Positions 47,333 through 58,785 are shown, counted from the stretch's first letter. The stretch is DNA of 64,000 bases from Haemophilus sp. (GCA_019423025.1 JAHZCD010000008.1:1-64000), one strand, 5' to 3'. The notes: generated by a model not told the origin, from the letters alone. Translations and numbers: made by a program.

Positions 47333-48853
47333 GTGTCTAATCGCCCACCTCGCTGGCTTATAGCCTTAATAGTGCTGATTAGTTTGCCATTATTACTCCC
47401 TTTTTTATATGTTATTGAGCGTGCTGCAGATGTCGGATTGGCTCGCAGCATTGAATTACTTTGGCGTCCAAGAATGTGGGAATTGCTCAGTAACACCCTA
47501 CTTTTAATGGTATTTGTTACACTTTTTGCCATTATTCTCGGCACACTATGTGCGTTTTTATTAGAACGTTATCGCTTTTGGGGAAAAGGCTTTTTCCAAG
47601 TAGCCATGACGCTCCCTCTTTGTATTCCGGCTTTTGTCAGTTGTTTTACGTGGATCAGTCTTACCTTCAGAGTGGAAGGCTTCTGGGGAACCATCGGCAT
47701 TATGACGCTGAGTTCTTTCCCGCTTGCTTATCTCCCTGTCGCGGCGACCTTAAAAAGACTCGACCGCTCTTTAGAAGAAGTGAGCCTTTCATTAGCTAAA
47801 AGCCATGCTTACACATTTTGGCATGCGATTTTTCCACAACTCAAACCCGCCATCGGTAGCAGCGTATTATTAATTGCGCTTCATATGTTGGTAGACTTTG
47901 GCGCCGTGTCTATTTTAAATTACCAAACCTTCACTACGGCAATTTTCCAAGAATATGAAATGGCCTTTAATAACAACACCGCCGCCTTACTTTCTGGTGT
48001 GTTAATGGTGATCTGTATCTTTGTTGTGATGGGGGAAATTCGTTTTAGAGGCACACAAACACTCTATCAAAGCGGCAAAGGCGTAATACGTCCGTATCCA
48101 TTGAAAACCCTCTCAGCAGGAAAACAAATTTTAGTCGTAAGCTTTTTCACGACCATTTTTGTGCTCAGTATTGGTGTGCCGATTACTATGCTGATTTATT
48201 GGCTAACCGTGGGAAGTTCCATTGAAGGTGCGGTCGATTTTGGGGAATTTTTTACCGCCTTCACAAATTCACTGACTATATCAACACTGGGTGCAACACT
48301 TACCGTTATTTGTGCACTACCATTGGTATGGGCTGCGGTACGCTATCGCAGTAAATTGACGATTTGGCTTGATCGAATCCCTTATCTACTTCACGCTGTG
48401 CCAGGGCTTGTTATCGCATTATCATTGGTCTTCTTTACCATCAACTATGCCTATTCCCTTTATCAAACCTTTGCCATGGTTATCGTTGCCTACTTTATGC
48501 TTTATCTTCCAATGGCGCAAACGACCTTGCGTAGCTCGCTTGAACAAATGTCTAGTAACATTGAAAAGGTAGGGCAAAGCTTAGGCCGTAGCAACTTTTA
48601 TATTTTCCGTACCTTAGTCATTCCAGCTATGTTACCGGGGATTGCGGCTGCCTTTGCTTTAGTATTTTTAAACTTAATGAAAGAGCTCACCGCAACCTTA
48701 TTACTGACCCCTAATGACATTAAAACGCTTTCAACTGCGGTGTGGGAATACACCTCTGATGCACAATATGCGGCTGCAACGCCTTATGCCATTATGTTAG
48801 TGCTATTTTCAGGGATTCCTGTATTTTTACTGAAACGATACGGTTTTAAATAA
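47333..48853 (+). CDS. hitB: HitB, ferric-iron ABC transporter permease
   Basis: A fused double permease of 506 residues with about twelve helices and two EAA loops (LEEVSLSLAKSHAYTFWHAIFPQL and SNIEKVGQSLGRSNFYIFRTL). It starts with GTG, 8 bp after AAGGA. It takes iron from HitA and pairs with HitC. Confidence 0.94.
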   Translation: MSNRPPRWLIALIVLISLPLLLPFLYVIERAADVGLARSIELLWRPRMWELLSNTLLLMVFVTLFAIILGTLCAFLLERYRFWGKGFFQVAMTLPLCIPAFVSCFTWISLTFRVEGFWGTIGIMTLSSFPLAYLPVAATLKRLDRSLEEVSLSLAKSHAYTFWHAIFPQLKPAIGSSVLLIALHMLVDFGAVSILNYQTFTTAIFQEYEMAFNNNTAALLSGVLMVICIFVVMGEIRFRGTQTLYQSGKGVIRPYPLKTLSAGKQILVVSFFTTIFVLSIGVPITMLIYWLTVGSSIEGAVDFGEFFTAFTNSLTISTLGATLTVICALPLVWAAVRYRSKLTIWLDRIPYLLHAVPGLVIALSLVFFTINYAYSLYQTFAMVIVAYFMLYLPMAQTTLRSSLEQMSSNIEKVGQSLGRSNFYIFRTLVIPAMLPGIAAAFALVFLNLMKELTATLLLTPNDIKTLSTAVWEYTSDAQYAAATPYAIMLVLFSGIPVFLLKRYGFK

Positions 48854-48866
48854 CGAGAAGATAAAA

Positions 48867-49919
48867 ATGACAACATTACTCGACATTAAAAATTTGAATA
48901 AATCCTTTAACGGACACCAGGTTCTGCACAATATCTCTCTGCAATTAGAGAAAGGTGAAATTCTATTTCTTCTTGGCGCATCTGGTTGTGGAAAAACCAC
49001 CTTATTGCGTAGTATTGCTGGTTTTGAACAACCAACAAGCGGTGAGATTTGGTTAAAGAATCAACCTATTTTTAAAGAAAATCTCAATGTGCCGACCCAG
49101 CAACGCAAATTAGGCTATGTGGTACAAGAAGGCGTGCTATTTCCTCATTTAAATGTTTACCGCAATATTGCTTATGGCTTAGGCGATGGCAAAGGGAAAA
49201 CGGAAGAGGAAAAACAACGCATCGAAGAAGTGATGAAACTCACGGGTATTAGCAGCTTAGCGGACCGTTTCCCTCATCAGCTTTCTGGTGGTCAACAGCA
49301 ACGTGTTGCACTTGCTCGAGCACTTGCACCAAGCCCTGAGTTAATCCTGTTTGATGAGCCATTTAGTGCGTTAGATGAACATCTAAGAAATCAAATTCGT
49401 TACGATATGTTACAAGTATTAAGAGAAAGTGGTTCCTCTGCCGTATTTGTAACCCATGATCGCGATGAAGCACTATGTCATGCTGACAAAATCGCAGTGA
49501 TTCAAGAAGGGAAAATTCTCCAAATTGCGACACCTAAAACGCTCTATTGGTCACCTCAGTATTTGTCTATTGCTAAATTTATTGGGGACAGCATTATTCT
49601 TCCTGCAACATTAAAAAACGATAGCATCGCGACCTGTCAATTAGCTGAAATTGCCATCGAAAATAAAGGAAATGGCCATACGCAAGGGAAAGTGTTATTC
49701 CGCCCTGAGCAATTCTCTCTTGCGAAAAAAATCCAAGACCCGACCGCTTCTTTTAAAGGTGAGATTAAGCGAATTGAATCAAGAGGACGAGCTATCAATA
49801 TTTGTATTGATGTTTGCGGTTATGAATTGAATATCAATGAAGATCTCATCAACGAATACCATACTGACGAACAAGTCACCATGTATTTGTATGGGAAAGG
49901 GGTATTCTATAATGACTAA
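48867..49919 (+). CDS. hitC: HitC, ferric-iron ABC transporter ATPase
   Basis: A 350-residue FbpC-type ATPase: Walker A GASGCGKTT, signature [14 protein letters not shown], Walker B LILFDEPFSALDE, switch His in VTHDRDEAL, and a C-terminal regulatory domain with VLFRPEQF. It is 13 bp after hitB and last in the operon; a strong terminator follows. Confidence 0.94.
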   Translation: MTTLLDIKNLNKSFNGHQVLHNISLQLEKGEILFLLGASGCGKTTLLRSIAGFEQPTSGEIWLKNQPIFKENLNVPTQQRKLGYVVQEGVLFPHLNVYRNIAYGLGDGKGKTEEEKQRIEEVMKLTGISSLADRFPHQLSGGQQQRVALARALAPSPELILFDEPFSALDEHLRNQIRYDMLQVLRESGSSAVFVTHDRDEALCHADKIAVIQEGKILQIATPKTLYWSPQYLSIAKFIGDSIILPATLKNDSIATCQLAEIAIENKGNGHTQGKVLFRPEQFSLAKKIQDPTASFKGEIKRIESRGRAINICIDVCGYELNINEDLINEYHTDEQVTMYLYGKGVFYND

Positions 49920-49950
49920 AAAAAGGCGGAACACATTGTTCCGCCTTTTT
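49920..49950. terminator. Bidirectional terminator after hitC
   Basis: AAAAAGGCGGAACA (49920-49933) and TGTTCCGCCTTTTT (49937-49950), a 14-bp stem with a 3-base loop, between convergent hitC and the TerC-like gene. Confidence 0.92.
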
Positions 49951-49957
49951 ATATGAT

Positions 49958-50677
49958 TTAATGACCAAGTGATTTTCGCATTTTGATGTTGAGCATTTCA
50001 ACTACTGTTGAGAAGCCCATTGCAAAGTAAATGTAGCCTTTTGGAATATGAATATCCAAACTTTCAGCAATTAAACTTACTCCAACTAAAATTAAGAATG
50101 CTAAGGCTAAAATCTTCAATGTCGGATGGGTATCAACAAAATTACCAATTGGTTTCGCTGCAAACATCATCACACCTACTGCAATCATAATTGCCAAAAT
50201 CATCACTGGAAGGTGGTTTGCCATCCCTACCGCGGTAATTACTGAGTCTAAAGAAAATACGATATCTAAAATCGCAATTTGGATTAATACACCCAAATAA
50301 CTGACTTTCTTCTTGTTATTCTCTTCTTCATGATGTGCTTCAGGATGCATCGCCTCTTTAATTTCACCTGTACTTTTCACAATTAGGAATAAGCCCCCAA
50401 GGAATAAAATCAAATCGCGACCCGAAATTTCCTGACCAACCAAAGTGAATAGTGGCTCCGTTAATTTCATCATCCAAGAAAGGGAAACAAGAAGTAAAAT
50501 ACGGGTAATCATCGCTAATCCAAGGCCGATAATACGACCAGATTGACGTTGATTCGCAGGTAAACGTCCCACTAAAATACTAATAAAAATAATGTTATCG
50601 ATACCCAAGACGATTTCAAGTGCGGTCAATGTGAGCAATGAAATCCATGCTTCAGGATCAACAAGCCATTCAAACAT
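49958..50677 (-). CDS. TerC-family inner membrane protein (YgdQ-like)
   Basis: A 239-residue membrane protein with about seven helices and the paired acidic motifs of the TerC family: ALEIVLGIDNIIF (E21, D27) and LDIVFSLDSVITAVG (D138, D143). Recent work ties TerC proteins to metal (Mn2+/Ca2+) export at protein-secretion sites; the tellurite name is historical. A charged His/Glu-rich cytoplasmic loop (MHPEAHHEEENNKKK) lies mid-protein. It is probably monocistronic. Confidence 0.85.
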   Translation of the reverse strand: MFEWLVDPEAWISLLTLTALEIVLGIDNIIFISILVGRLPANQRQSGRIIGLGLAMITRILLLVSLSWMMKLTEPLFTLVGQEISGRDLILFLGGLFLIVKSTGEIKEAMHPEAHHEEENNKKKVSYLGVLIQIAILDIVFSLDSVITAVGMANHLPVMILAIMIAVGVMMFAAKPIGNFVDTHPTLKILALAFLILVGVSLIAESLDIHIPKGYIYFAMGFSTVVEMLNIKMRKSLGH

Positions 50678-50746
50678 AATATGTTCCTATATAAAATCCG
50701 AAAGGTTGAAATAATAGACAGTTCGTGTAGAAAATCAAGATTTTTC

Positions 50747-52573
50747 CTAACTTTTTAAGGTCTCGAAAATCTTTTCGGCTAAGGCTTTAGAAATACCGGG
50801 TACAGAGGCGATTTCATCCAATGTGGCATTTTTGACACCTTGCAATCCACCTAAATATTTCAACAAGGCTTGACGTCGTTTAGCGCCTACCCCTTCAATA
50901 GTTTCCAATCCACTTTGGGTAAAGGCTTTTTGGCGTTTTTGACGATGACCGTTAATCGCATGATTATGGCTTTCATCTCGAATATGTTGGATTAAATGTA
51001 GTGCAAGGCTATCATCCGGCAAATGAATCTCACGATCTTGTTTGCTGATAATCAACACTTCTTGTCCCGCTCGACGATCTACACCTTTTGCCACACCAAT
51101 TAAGTGCGGTCGATTTTTATCCCATTTTACGTTGAGGTGATGAAAAACCTCTAAGGCACGATTAAGCTGCCCTTTACCACCATCAATAAAAATAATATCG
51201 GGAATTTTATCTTCATCAAGATCGCGGTCGTAACGTTTCTTTAAAGCTTGCTCCATCGCTGCATAATCATCACCACCCGTAATACCTTCAATATTAAAAC
51301 GGCGATAATCTGATTTCAGTGGGCCTTCTTGATTAAATACCACGCAAGATGCCACGGTTTGATTCCCCATCGTATGACTAATATCAAAACATTCCATACG
51401 TTTAATTTCAGGCATATCGAGCAATTCACAAAGCGCTTGATAACGTTCGTACATTCGGGAAGATTGTTTAAGTTGAGTCGCTAAAGCCGCTTTGGCATTA
51501 ATTTGTGCAAGTTGTAGATATTTACCTTTATCGCCTTTAGCAGATTCTTGTATTACCACTTTTCGACCAGCTTGTTCAGTTAATAAAGCTTCAAGCTCGG
51601 CTTTTTCATCTAGTTTATGATCCACAATAATACTATTAGGGATACTTCTTCCCTGATGACCTTGCAAATAAAACTGCCCAACAAACGTCGCCGTTAATTC
51701 GGACAAATCAGTATTAGCAGGTACTTTCGGAAAATAACTGCGATTGCCCAATACTTTACCTTGACGAATAAACATCACTTGAACACAAGCTAAACCGTGC
51801 TGATACGCAATGGACATAATATCCATATCGTCCAAACGCTCATTGGAAACAAATTGTTTTTCGATAACCGCACGAACCGCTTGAATTTGGTCACGATAAC
51901 GTGCCGCACCTTCAAAATCTAAATCACGGCTCGCCTGCTCCATTTTGCCGATGAGATAATCTAATACTTGCTGATCTTTTCCTTGTAAAAATAGTCGTGC
52001 TAATTCGACTTGCTGATTATATTCTTCATCAGTCACATAGCCTGGCACACAAGGTGCTGAGCAACGCCCGATTTGATATTGCAAACAAGGGCGGGAACGA
52101 TTGTTATAAACCGAATTTTCACATTGACGAACAGGGAATAGTTTTTGCATTAAGGATAAGGTTTCACGCACAGCCCCCGCATGAGGATAAGGCCCGAAAT
52201 ACTCACCTGCAATTTTTTTCGTTCCGCGATAAGAAGTAATACGAGGATGACGTTCTTTCGTCAGTAAAATAAAAGGATAGGATTTATCATCTCGCAATAA
52301 TACATTATAACGAGGTTGATAAAGCTTAATGAAATTATGCTCAAGCAATAACGCTTCGGTTTCAGAAGAGGTAATCGTCGTATCAATATGATGAATTGAC
52401 GACACTAAGGCTTCTGTTTTTTTGCTGCTTAAGTTTTTGCGAAAATAGCTGGAAAGTCGCTTTTTAAGATCTTTCGCTTTGCCTACATAAATAACCTGAT
52501 CTTTATCGTCATACATACGATAAACACCAGGCTCATGAGAAACGTCAGAGAGAAACTTTTTAGAATCAAACAT
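50747..52573 (-). CDS. uvrC: Excinuclease ABC subunit C
   Basis: Makes both incisions of nucleotide excision repair. The 608 residues show the GIY-YIG 3' nuclease (GVYRMYDD...[14 protein letters not shown]), the UVR segment that contacts UvrB (about 197-232), the RNase H-like 5' nuclease ([17 protein letters not shown]) and the C-terminal helix-hairpin-helix pair ([29 protein letters not shown]). It follows kdsB by 9 bp. Confidence 0.97.
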   Translation of the reverse strand: MFDSKKFLSDVSHEPGVYRMYDDKDQVIYVGKAKDLKKRLSSYFRKNLSSKKTEALVSSIHHIDTTITSSETEALLLEHNFIKLYQPRYNVLLRDDKSYPFILLTKERHPRITSYRGTKKIAGEYFGPYPHAGAVRETLSLMQKLFPVRQCENSVYNNRSRPCLQYQIGRCSAPCVPGYVTDEEYNQQVELARLFLQGKDQQVLDYLIGKMEQASRDLDFEGAARYRDQIQAVRAVIEKQFVSNERLDDMDIMSIAYQHGLACVQVMFIRQGKVLGNRSYFPKVPANTDLSELTATFVGQFYLQGHQGRSIPNSIIVDHKLDEKAELEALLTEQAGRKVVIQESAKGDKGKYLQLAQINAKAALATQLKQSSRMYERYQALCELLDMPEIKRMECFDISHTMGNQTVASCVVFNQEGPLKSDYRRFNIEGITGGDDYAAMEQALKKRYDRDLDEDKIPDIIFIDGGKGQLNRALEVFHHLNVKWDKNRPHLIGVAKGVDRRAGQEVLIISKQDREIHLPDDSLALHLIQHIRDESHNHAINGHRQKRQKAFTQSGLETIEGVGAKRRQALLKYLGGLQGVKNATLDEIASVPGISKALAEKIFETLKS

Positions 52574-52582
52574 CAGTAAAAA

Positions 52583-53341
52583 CTATGCCAAAATTAACCG
52601 CACTTTTTCTAAATCTTCTGCTGTATCCACACCAACAGCTGGAACTTCTTTCGCCAATTCCACATGAATACGCTCACCGTACCACAATACACGGAGTTGC
52701 TCTAATTTCTCTAAGTTTTCTAACTGCGTTGGTGCCCATTGCACATATTGTTTAATAAAGCCTGCACGATAAGCATAAATACCAATATGACGGAGATATG
52801 CATCAGCCAGTTGCGCCTTTGAAGTATCCGCTAATTGCATAAATTGATCACGATCGTAAGGAATCACTGAACGGGAAAAATATAAAACGTAGCCATCTTT
52901 ATCCGTAACAACTTTCACAGCATTTGGGTTAAATAACTCTTCCGCTTCGTGAATTTTTACCGCAAGTGTCGCCATATTCACGTTAAACTTCGCTAAATTC
53001 TCTGCCACTTGACTCACAATAACAGGTGGAATTAGCGGCTCATCCCCTTGGATGTTTACAATAATTTCATCATCAGCAATACTAAGCTTACTGACCACTT
53101 CCGCTAAACGCTCAGTACCAGAATTATGTGCTTCTGATGTCATACAAACTTCTGCTCCAAAAGCTTTTGCTGCCTTTTCAACTTGTTCGTTATCTGTGGC
53201 AATAATGACTCGGCTCGCGCCTGATTGTTGAGCTTTCTCAAAAACATGTTGAATCATGGGTTTACCGGCAATATCAGCTAAAGGTTTACCTGGTAAGCGG
53301 CTCGATGCAAAACGAGCAGGGATAATAACTGTAAATGACAT
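52583..53341 (-). CDS. kdsB: CMP-Kdo synthetase KdsB
   Basis: Activates Kdo as CMP-Kdo for lipid A-core assembly. The 252 residues start [21 protein letters not shown], the nucleotide-binding signature; [11 protein letters not shown] and [11 protein letters not shown] follow. ATG 53341 is preferred: AAGGA abuts the ATG at 53347 but stands 6 bp before 53341. It is flanked by the UPF0434 gene upstream and uvrC downstream. Confidence 0.95.
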   Translation of the reverse strand: MSFTVIIPARFASSRLPGKPLADIAGKPMIQHVFEKAQQSGASRVIIATDNEQVEKAAKAFGAEVCMTSEAHNSGTERLAEVVSKLSIADDEIIVNIQGDEPLIPPVIVSQVAENLAKFNVNMATLAVKIHEAEELFNPNAVKVVTDKDGYVLYFSRSVIPYDRDQFMQLADTSKAQLADAYLRHIGIYAYRAGFIKQYVQWAPTQLENLEKLEQLRVLWYGERIHVELAKEVPAVGVDTAEDLEKVRLILA

Positions 53342-53350
53342 AATCATTCC

Positions 53351-53530
53351 TTATTCTTTCAATCTTTCGGCTTTTTCTGCCAACAAAACCGGCACGCCAT
53401 TTTCAATAGGATACGCCACTTGCTCAAAAGGGCAAATGAGCCGTTGATTTTCTTGATCGTATTTCAATCTTGCCAAACATCGCGGGCAAGCAATCACTTC
53501 TAATAATCGAGGATTAAGTTTCTCACACAT
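53351..53530 (-). CDS. ycaR: Trm112/UPF0434 family small protein (YcaR)
   Basis: A 59-codon gene easily missed by length filters. The product starts MCEKLNPRLLEVIACPRC and ends VPVLLAEKAERLKE, closely following E. coli YcaR. CPRC (C15, C18) and C33 suggest a small zinc-ribbon-like fold as in Trm112, an activator of methyltransferases in other organisms; the bacterial role is unclear. Its place between lpxK and kdsB is exactly that of ycaR in E. coli. The gaps are 17 bp to lpxK and 9 bp to kdsB. Confidence 0.9.
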   Translation of the reverse strand: MCEKLNPRLLEVIACPRCLARLKYDQENQRLICPFEQVAYPIENGVPVLLAEKAERLKE

Positions 53531-53547
53531 ATTTCACTCGAATAGAG

Positions 53548-54528
53548 TTAAACTAAATGACGGATTTTTTCCCACAATTGTGGAAGTTTTTGGCCTTGAT
53601 TTTCAGCCTCAACAATCTCCGCATCAACTGGAACATACCACCAATTCTCTTTAGCAAAAGCTTGGCATTTTACGGCATCCTTTTCGGTCATAAAGAGCGG
53701 TTGGTTTTCAGCGAGTTTTTCTAATAATTGCGGCTCGAAATGTTGATGATCTTGAAAAGCTTTCGTATTTTCTAAACGAATATTTAAATTTTCCAACATT
53801 GTAAAAAAACGTTGTGGGTTACCAATTCCCGCGATAGCTGAACCTTGGGAAAATTCACTTAACAAGCGTTTTTCAGCTGTCACTAAATTAATCGCATAAT
53901 GAGGAACGAGCGTCATAACCGCATCTGAATAAGCATTTTTTCCTCCATTGGTAATCACAAAGTCCACATTTTTTAAACGACTTGGCAATTCACGCAAAGG
54001 TCCTGCAGGCAAAACAAAGCCGTTCCCTAAAGCTCGCTCTGCATCCATCACCACAATTTCAATGTCACGTTGCAACTTATAATGTTGTAATCCATCATCC
54101 GAAATAATCAGATCGCAATCCTGTGTGTTCAAAAGTAATTCAATCGCTTGTTGACGATTCGGTGAAATCACCACGGGTACACCTGTTCTTTTGGCAATTA
54201 AAACAGGTTCATCGCCCCCTTGAACGGGGTCTGTTTCCGGTGTGACAAGTAAAGGATAGGTTTTAGATTGGCTACCATAGCCACGAGAAATCACGCCTAC
54301 ACGTAATCCTTGTTTTTGTAACTCTTCAACTAGCCACACAACGACAGGCGTTTTACCATTTCCACCAACAGAAAGATTGCCGACAATAATGACCGGTTTC
54401 GGAGATTTATAAGAGGATAAGATATTCAGGGAAAATAATGCTCGGCGAATTTGGCTAATCAACCAAAATAGCAGTGAAAAAGGAAGGAGTAACCAAGCTA
54501 GCTTTGAATTAGAGTACCAAAAAGGCAT
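53548..54528 (-). CDS. lpxK: Tetraacyldisaccharide 4'-kinase LpxK
   Basis: Phosphorylates the lipid A disaccharide precursor at the inner membrane. 326 residues with an N-terminal membrane-associated helix ([15 protein letters not shown]), the P-loop GGNGKT (55-60), and DDGLQHYKL of the active site. ATG 54528 (MPFWYSN) is the conserved start; earlier in-frame codons to 54561 run back through the intergenic hairpin. It is downstream of msbA, its functional partner. Confidence 0.95.
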   Translation of the reverse strand: MPFWYSNSKLAWLLLPFSLLFWLISQIRRALFSLNILSSYKSPKPVIIVGNLSVGGNGKTPVVVWLVEELQKQGLRVGVISRGYGSQSKTYPLLVTPETDPVQGGDEPVLIAKRTGVPVVISPNRQQAIELLLNTQDCDLIISDDGLQHYKLQRDIEIVVMDAERALGNGFVLPAGPLRELPSRLKNVDFVITNGGKNAYSDAVMTLVPHYAINLVTAEKRLLSEFSQGSAIAGIGNPQRFFTMLENLNIRLENTKAFQDHQHFEPQLLEKLAENQPLFMTEKDAVKCQAFAKENWWYVPVDAEIVEAENQGQKLPQLWEKIRHLV

Positions 54529-54551
54529 TTCATTTATCCTATATTGATTTT

Positions 54552-54573
54552 GGGCGAACACATTGGTTCGCCC
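54552..54573 (-). other. Intercistronic stem-loop between msbA and lpxK
   Basis: GGGCGAAC (54552-54559) and GTTCGCCC (54566-54573), a perfect 8-bp stem with a 6-base loop. On the transcribed minus strand it is followed by AAAATC rather than a U-run, so it looks like an mRNA processing or stability element, not a terminator. Confidence 0.55.
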
Positions 54574-54581
54574 TTATTATT

Positions 54582-56330
54582 TTATCCGCTAAACTGCATA
54601 CTGTGTAATTGTTTATACGCACCATCAAGCGCTAATAAATCTTGATGTGTACCACGTTCTTTAATTTCACCATGTTCAATGACTAAGATTTCATCGGCAT
54701 TTTCAATGGTTGATAAACGATGCGCGATAACCAATACTGTACGATCTTTCTTCAGCTCTTCTAATGCAGACTGAATCGCACGTTCAGATTCGGTATCAAG
54801 AGCAGACGTCGCTTCATCTAAAATTAAAACCGGTGAATTACGTAATAACGCACGAGCAATGGCTAAACGCTGACGCTGACCACCAGAAAGACTTGCGCCA
54901 TTCTCACCAATAACGGTATCAAAACCTTGTGGAAGTTTCTCGATAAATTCAAGTGCATAAGCTGCTTTCGCCGCTTCGATAATTTCTTCACGCGTGTATT
55001 TATCTTCTGCCGCATAAGCAATATTATTGGCAATCGTATCGTTAAATAAATGTACTTGTTGAGAAACCACTGAACAATTTTCGCGTAAATTAGATAAACG
55101 ATAATCTTGAATTCTCACGCCATCTAATAAAATCTCACCTTCATCAATATCGTAGAAACGCGTCACTAAATTGGCAATGGTTGATTTACCCGAACCTGAA
55201 CGCCCCACTAATGCCACGGTTTTGCCTGCAGGCACATAGAAAGAGATATTATTTAAGGCTTTCTCTTCTTTACCCTCATAGGCAAAACTCACATTTTTAA
55301 ATTCTAAATCACCTTTTGCGGGTTCGGCTTTATACGTACCATTATCTTTTTCAGTCTCTAAATCTAAGATCGCAAACAATGTCTGACAAGCCGCCATGCC
55401 TCGTTGGAATTGTGAGTTTACATTCGTCAAGGATTTTAACGGACGCATCATCGCTAACATAGAAGAAAAAACTACCGTGAAAGAACCCGCAGTTAAATTA
55501 TCATCAGCAATTAATGGTGTCGTTGCTAAATAAAGCACTGCTGCCAACGCCAAAGAAGCAATCACTTGCACAACTGGATCTGAAATTGCATCAGCAGTTA
55601 CCATCTTCATACCTTTACGACGCATATCGTTACTGACTTTATCGAAACGCTCTTCCTCCACTAATTGCCCACCAAAAGAAAGCACTACCTTATGCCCTTT
55701 CAGCATTTGTTCCGTCGCAGAGGTTAATTCCCCCATGGAATCTTGCATATTTTTACTGAGCTTACGGAAAATCTTAGATACCATGCGAATCAGTACTGCA
55801 ATAATCGGGCCAATCACAAAAAGCACAAGTGTTAATTCCCAACTGGTATAGAACATCACAACAAGCAACGAAATTAAATAGGCTCCTTCGCGAACAATCG
55901 TCACTAATGAACTAGATGAAGAGTTAGCAATCATTTCTGAGTCGTAAGTAATACGAGAAAGTAATTTTCCTGTTGAATTACGATCAAAAAAGCTCACTGG
56001 CATAAACATTAAATGTTTAAACAAACGGCGGCGCATAATCATCACTACTTTACCGGATACCCACGCTAGGCAATAAGTAGAGACAAAGTTGGTCACCCCA
56101 CGCAATATAATCATGCCAACCACAACAAATGCCATCATTTTCAAGAAAGAATGATCGGCTTTTCCGAAACCATCATCAAGCAAAGGCTTAAGCATATAAA
56201 TCAAACCTGAATCTGCTAAAGCATTAAAAATTAAAGCAAAAGCGGCGACTAATAAGCCTGATTTAAACGGTGAAATCATCGGCCATAAACGCTTAAAAGT
56301 TTGTGTGGTTGAGAAATCTTTATCTTGCAT
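54582..56330 (-). CDS. msbA: Lipid A flippase MsbA
   Basis: A half-transporter that flips core-lipid A across the inner membrane. The 582 residues have six helices in the first 320, then the nucleotide-binding domain with Walker [11 protein letters not shown], signature [15 protein letters not shown], Walker [13 protein letters not shown] and switch His in IAHRLST. It is followed by lpxK and preceded by comEC with a 52-bp gap. Confidence 0.97.
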   Translation of the reverse strand: MQDKDFSTTQTFKRLWPMISPFKSGLLVAAFALIFNALADSGLIYMLKPLLDDGFGKADHSFLKMMAFVVVGMIILRGVTNFVSTYCLAWVSGKVVMIMRRRLFKHLMFMPVSFFDRNSTGKLLSRITYDSEMIANSSSSSLVTIVREGAYLISLLVVMFYTSWELTLVLFVIGPIIAVLIRMVSKIFRKLSKNMQDSMGELTSATEQMLKGHKVVLSFGGQLVEEERFDKVSNDMRRKGMKMVTADAISDPVVQVIASLALAAVLYLATTPLIADDNLTAGSFTVVFSSMLAMMRPLKSLTNVNSQFQRGMAACQTLFAILDLETEKDNGTYKAEPAKGDLEFKNVSFAYEGKEEKALNNISFYVPAGKTVALVGRSGSGKSTIANLVTRFYDIDEGEILLDGVRIQDYRLSNLRENCSVVSQQVHLFNDTIANNIAYAAEDKYTREEIIEAAKAAYALEFIEKLPQGFDTVIGENGASLSGGQRQRLAIARALLRNSPVLILDEATSALDTESERAIQSALEELKKDRTVLVIAHRLSTIENADEILVIEHGEIKERGTHQDLLALDGAYKQLHSMQFSG

Positions 56331-56382
56331 AGTTTGTTCTTACATCACATTGTCTTAATAAAAATTGGCTGCATTGTACCTG

Positions 56383-58785
56383 TTATTTCGGGGATAATCC
56401 AATTACACGGGCAAACCAAGGTGAAAAATCTCCTCTCGCCTTTTCAATTTCAATGCCCTTTTCAGTAAAATTTAACCTTATATGACCTGAAATAGCGGTA
56501 TTTTCGACCGCACTTTGATAACGATTTAACCGTTCAATCACGGTTGGATGAGGAAAATTCCACGCATTCCATCGTCCACTTGAAATTAAGGCAAGATCAG
56601 GTTTCGTCAGAGCCAATAAAAACTCGCCTGTTGAAGTTTTACTACCATGATGCCCCACTTGTAACACATTAATTTTGCCTATGTTTTCAGCAAATGCTCT
56701 TTCTGTCGCCACATCCGCATCACCGGTTAAAAGGATCTTGTACTGTCCATCTGTTAGTAAAATTACGCAAGATTGCGGATTCTCCGCTCTATCTGTTATT
56801 TGCGTTGGTGAAAGAACTTTAAAATCAAGTCCTCGCCACAGCCATTGTTTCCCCTGAAGACAAAAAGTGCGGTGCGTTTCGCCGTAGTTTTTACGAGAAG
56901 GTGTAATCAGTTCAATGTCTCGGTATGCGGCTAAAATCGCTTTAGCACCACCTGAATGATCGTTATCATCATGGCTTAAAATCAAAGTTTCAAGCTCAAT
57001 GCCTTCCCGTTGAAGATAAGGTAATATTTCCAATTCTGCCATGGAAGATGCCCCTATTCCATTCTGCCAAGCAGGCCCTGTGTCATACAACACGCCTTTC
57101 CCCTCTTTCACAATTAAGGTTGCTAAACCTTGTCCCACATCTAAGGTATCTAGCTGCCATTTGGGTTTCGTGAAATATCGATATCCTAGCGTACTCATAC
57201 AAATACTAAAAATAAGAATTATGCCCAATAGCGCTTGTTTATACTCTTTTGCCGATAAGATTTTTGTATGATTTAACGTGAAAAAGCGACTCGATTTTAA
57301 CGGTGTATTTTTTGTTTGAGCTTGAGATGCAAAATACAATCTACTTAACATTCCGCCAAAAATAAGGCTTAAAAGTGCGGTCAGAATAAGAGATAAATTA
57401 ATTGAAATCGGCACATATGAGCCTTGGAAAACACGGAGACATTGTGTAATACCTTGAGCAATCGCATTTGAAAAATACCAAGAAGAAAATGCACCATTCG
57501 TTAACACCGCAAAGAGAATCAAGGGTACAAGTAAGAAGCTATACAAGGGCACTGCAATTAAATTTGCTAAGAACCCATTTAATGCCAAGCCATTAAAAAA
57601 GAAAAGCTGAATAGGTGTGAATAAAATCAACAAACCAATCTGCAAATGAAACAATCCTAAAATCCACCGCACTTTGCGGGATAATTTTTGATGTTGCCAT
57701 TCAATGATTGATAAGGGAACATATCGGTACCATACAATCAAACAGGTAACAGCACCAACTGAAAGCCAAAAGCTAACCGAAAGTGGCATAAGCGGATCAC
57801 AAAAAAGCAAAAATGCCACCACCAAACACAGCATTTGCGAAGGCGTGTAATATCGTCGAGAACATTGAAGGATTGCAATAAAAAGCAATGCCATCATTGC
57901 ACGAAAGGTCGGTAAACTAAATCCGGCTAAATAGGCATAACCTAAAGCAATCAACACACCAAAGCAAAGCGGAAACCAGGGCGAAATAACGCGTGTAGGC
58001 AGTGCAAATTGCAAAAATCGAGCAAAGAAAAATCCTATCCCCATTGCTAAACCGATATGGAGTCCTGAAATAGCAATCAAATGTGCTGTATTCGTTTGCT
58101 GATAAATCAGCCACGTTTTATTATCCAACCAAGCTCGCTCACCGAATGCCAATGCGATAAGTAAACCTTGTAAAGAAAGCCCTTCCGTCTGTTTGAGACT
58201 ATTCTGTAGAAAATCTGTGCGATAAGAAAAATCTTCACTCATTTTGACCGCACTTTTCACATTCCCTACGGCAATAATTCTTTTGGAAAAATACCATTGC
58301 TGTCGATCAAATCCCCCATGGTTTAATCTCGCCGAAATAGGACGAAGCTTTACATCCGCCCGCCAAATTTCACCTACTTGTGGCTTTTCCGGCGCTTTCC
58401 AATTAATAAAAATTTGTTGTTCTTTCCCATCAAATAAAGACGTTGTCGCAACTAACGTTTGATAATCTTGCTGATGAAGAATTTCTGAAATGTGAAGATC
58501 TAACGTGATTTTATTCGGTAAACTTGAAATTTTTTCGGCTTGGGTCAATAACGATAAGGCTTGTGAATGCACGTAAGCTAAGGTAAGCAAAAACCAAATA
58601 CCGTTAATGCAAAAATTTCTGACTTTAAAATAATTGAACCAATGGAAACAAAATGCGGTCATAACCAACATTAAAACGCTCAGCCCCGCTCGTTGCCAGG
58701 TAAACAGTAAAAAATCAGGCACGATAAGCAAAGAAAAGGCTGAAATGATGAGCATGATGCACAGTTGAAATAACGTGAGTTTCAT
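56383..58785 (-). CDS. comEC: ComEC/Rec2, DNA-uptake channel protein
   Basis: The inner-membrane channel through which transforming single-stranded DNA enters the cytoplasm (called rec2 in H. influenzae). The 800 residues hold the N-terminal OB-like periplasmic part, the competence domain with ISGLHIGLAMGIGFFFARF and many helices, and a C-terminal metallo-beta-lactamase domain with LSHDDNDHSGG and VGHHGSKTS, thought to degrade the non-transported strand. Several uptake signals lie inside it. A CRP-S site lies 79-94 bp upstream. Confidence 0.96.
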   Translation of the reverse strand: MKLTLFQLCIMLIISAFSLLIVPDFLLFTWQRAGLSVLMLVMTAFCFHWFNYFKVRNFCINGIWFLLTLAYVHSQALSLLTQAEKISSLPNKITLDLHISEILHQQDYQTLVATTSLFDGKEQQIFINWKAPEKPQVGEIWRADVKLRPISARLNHGGFDRQQWYFSKRIIAVGNVKSAVKMSEDFSYRTDFLQNSLKQTEGLSLQGLLIALAFGERAWLDNKTWLIYQQTNTAHLIAISGLHIGLAMGIGFFFARFLQFALPTRVISPWFPLCFGVLIALGYAYLAGFSLPTFRAMMALLFIAILQCSRRYYTPSQMLCLVVAFLLFCDPLMPLSVSFWLSVGAVTCLIVWYRYVPLSIIEWQHQKLSRKVRWILGLFHLQIGLLILFTPIQLFFFNGLALNGFLANLIAVPLYSFLLVPLILFAVLTNGAFSSWYFSNAIAQGITQCLRVFQGSYVPISINLSLILTALLSLIFGGMLSRLYFASQAQTKNTPLKSSRFFTLNHTKILSAKEYKQALLGIILIFSICMSTLGYRYFTKPKWQLDTLDVGQGLATLIVKEGKGVLYDTGPAWQNGIGASSMAELEILPYLQREGIELETLILSHDDNDHSGGAKAILAAYRDIELITPSRKNYGETHRTFCLQGKQWLWRGLDFKVLSPTQITDRAENPQSCVILLTDGQYKILLTGDADVATERAFAENIGKINVLQVGHHGSKTSTGEFLLALTKPDLALISSGRWNAWNFPHPTVIERLNRYQSAVENTAISGHIRLNFTEKGIEIEKARGDFSPWFARVIGLSPK

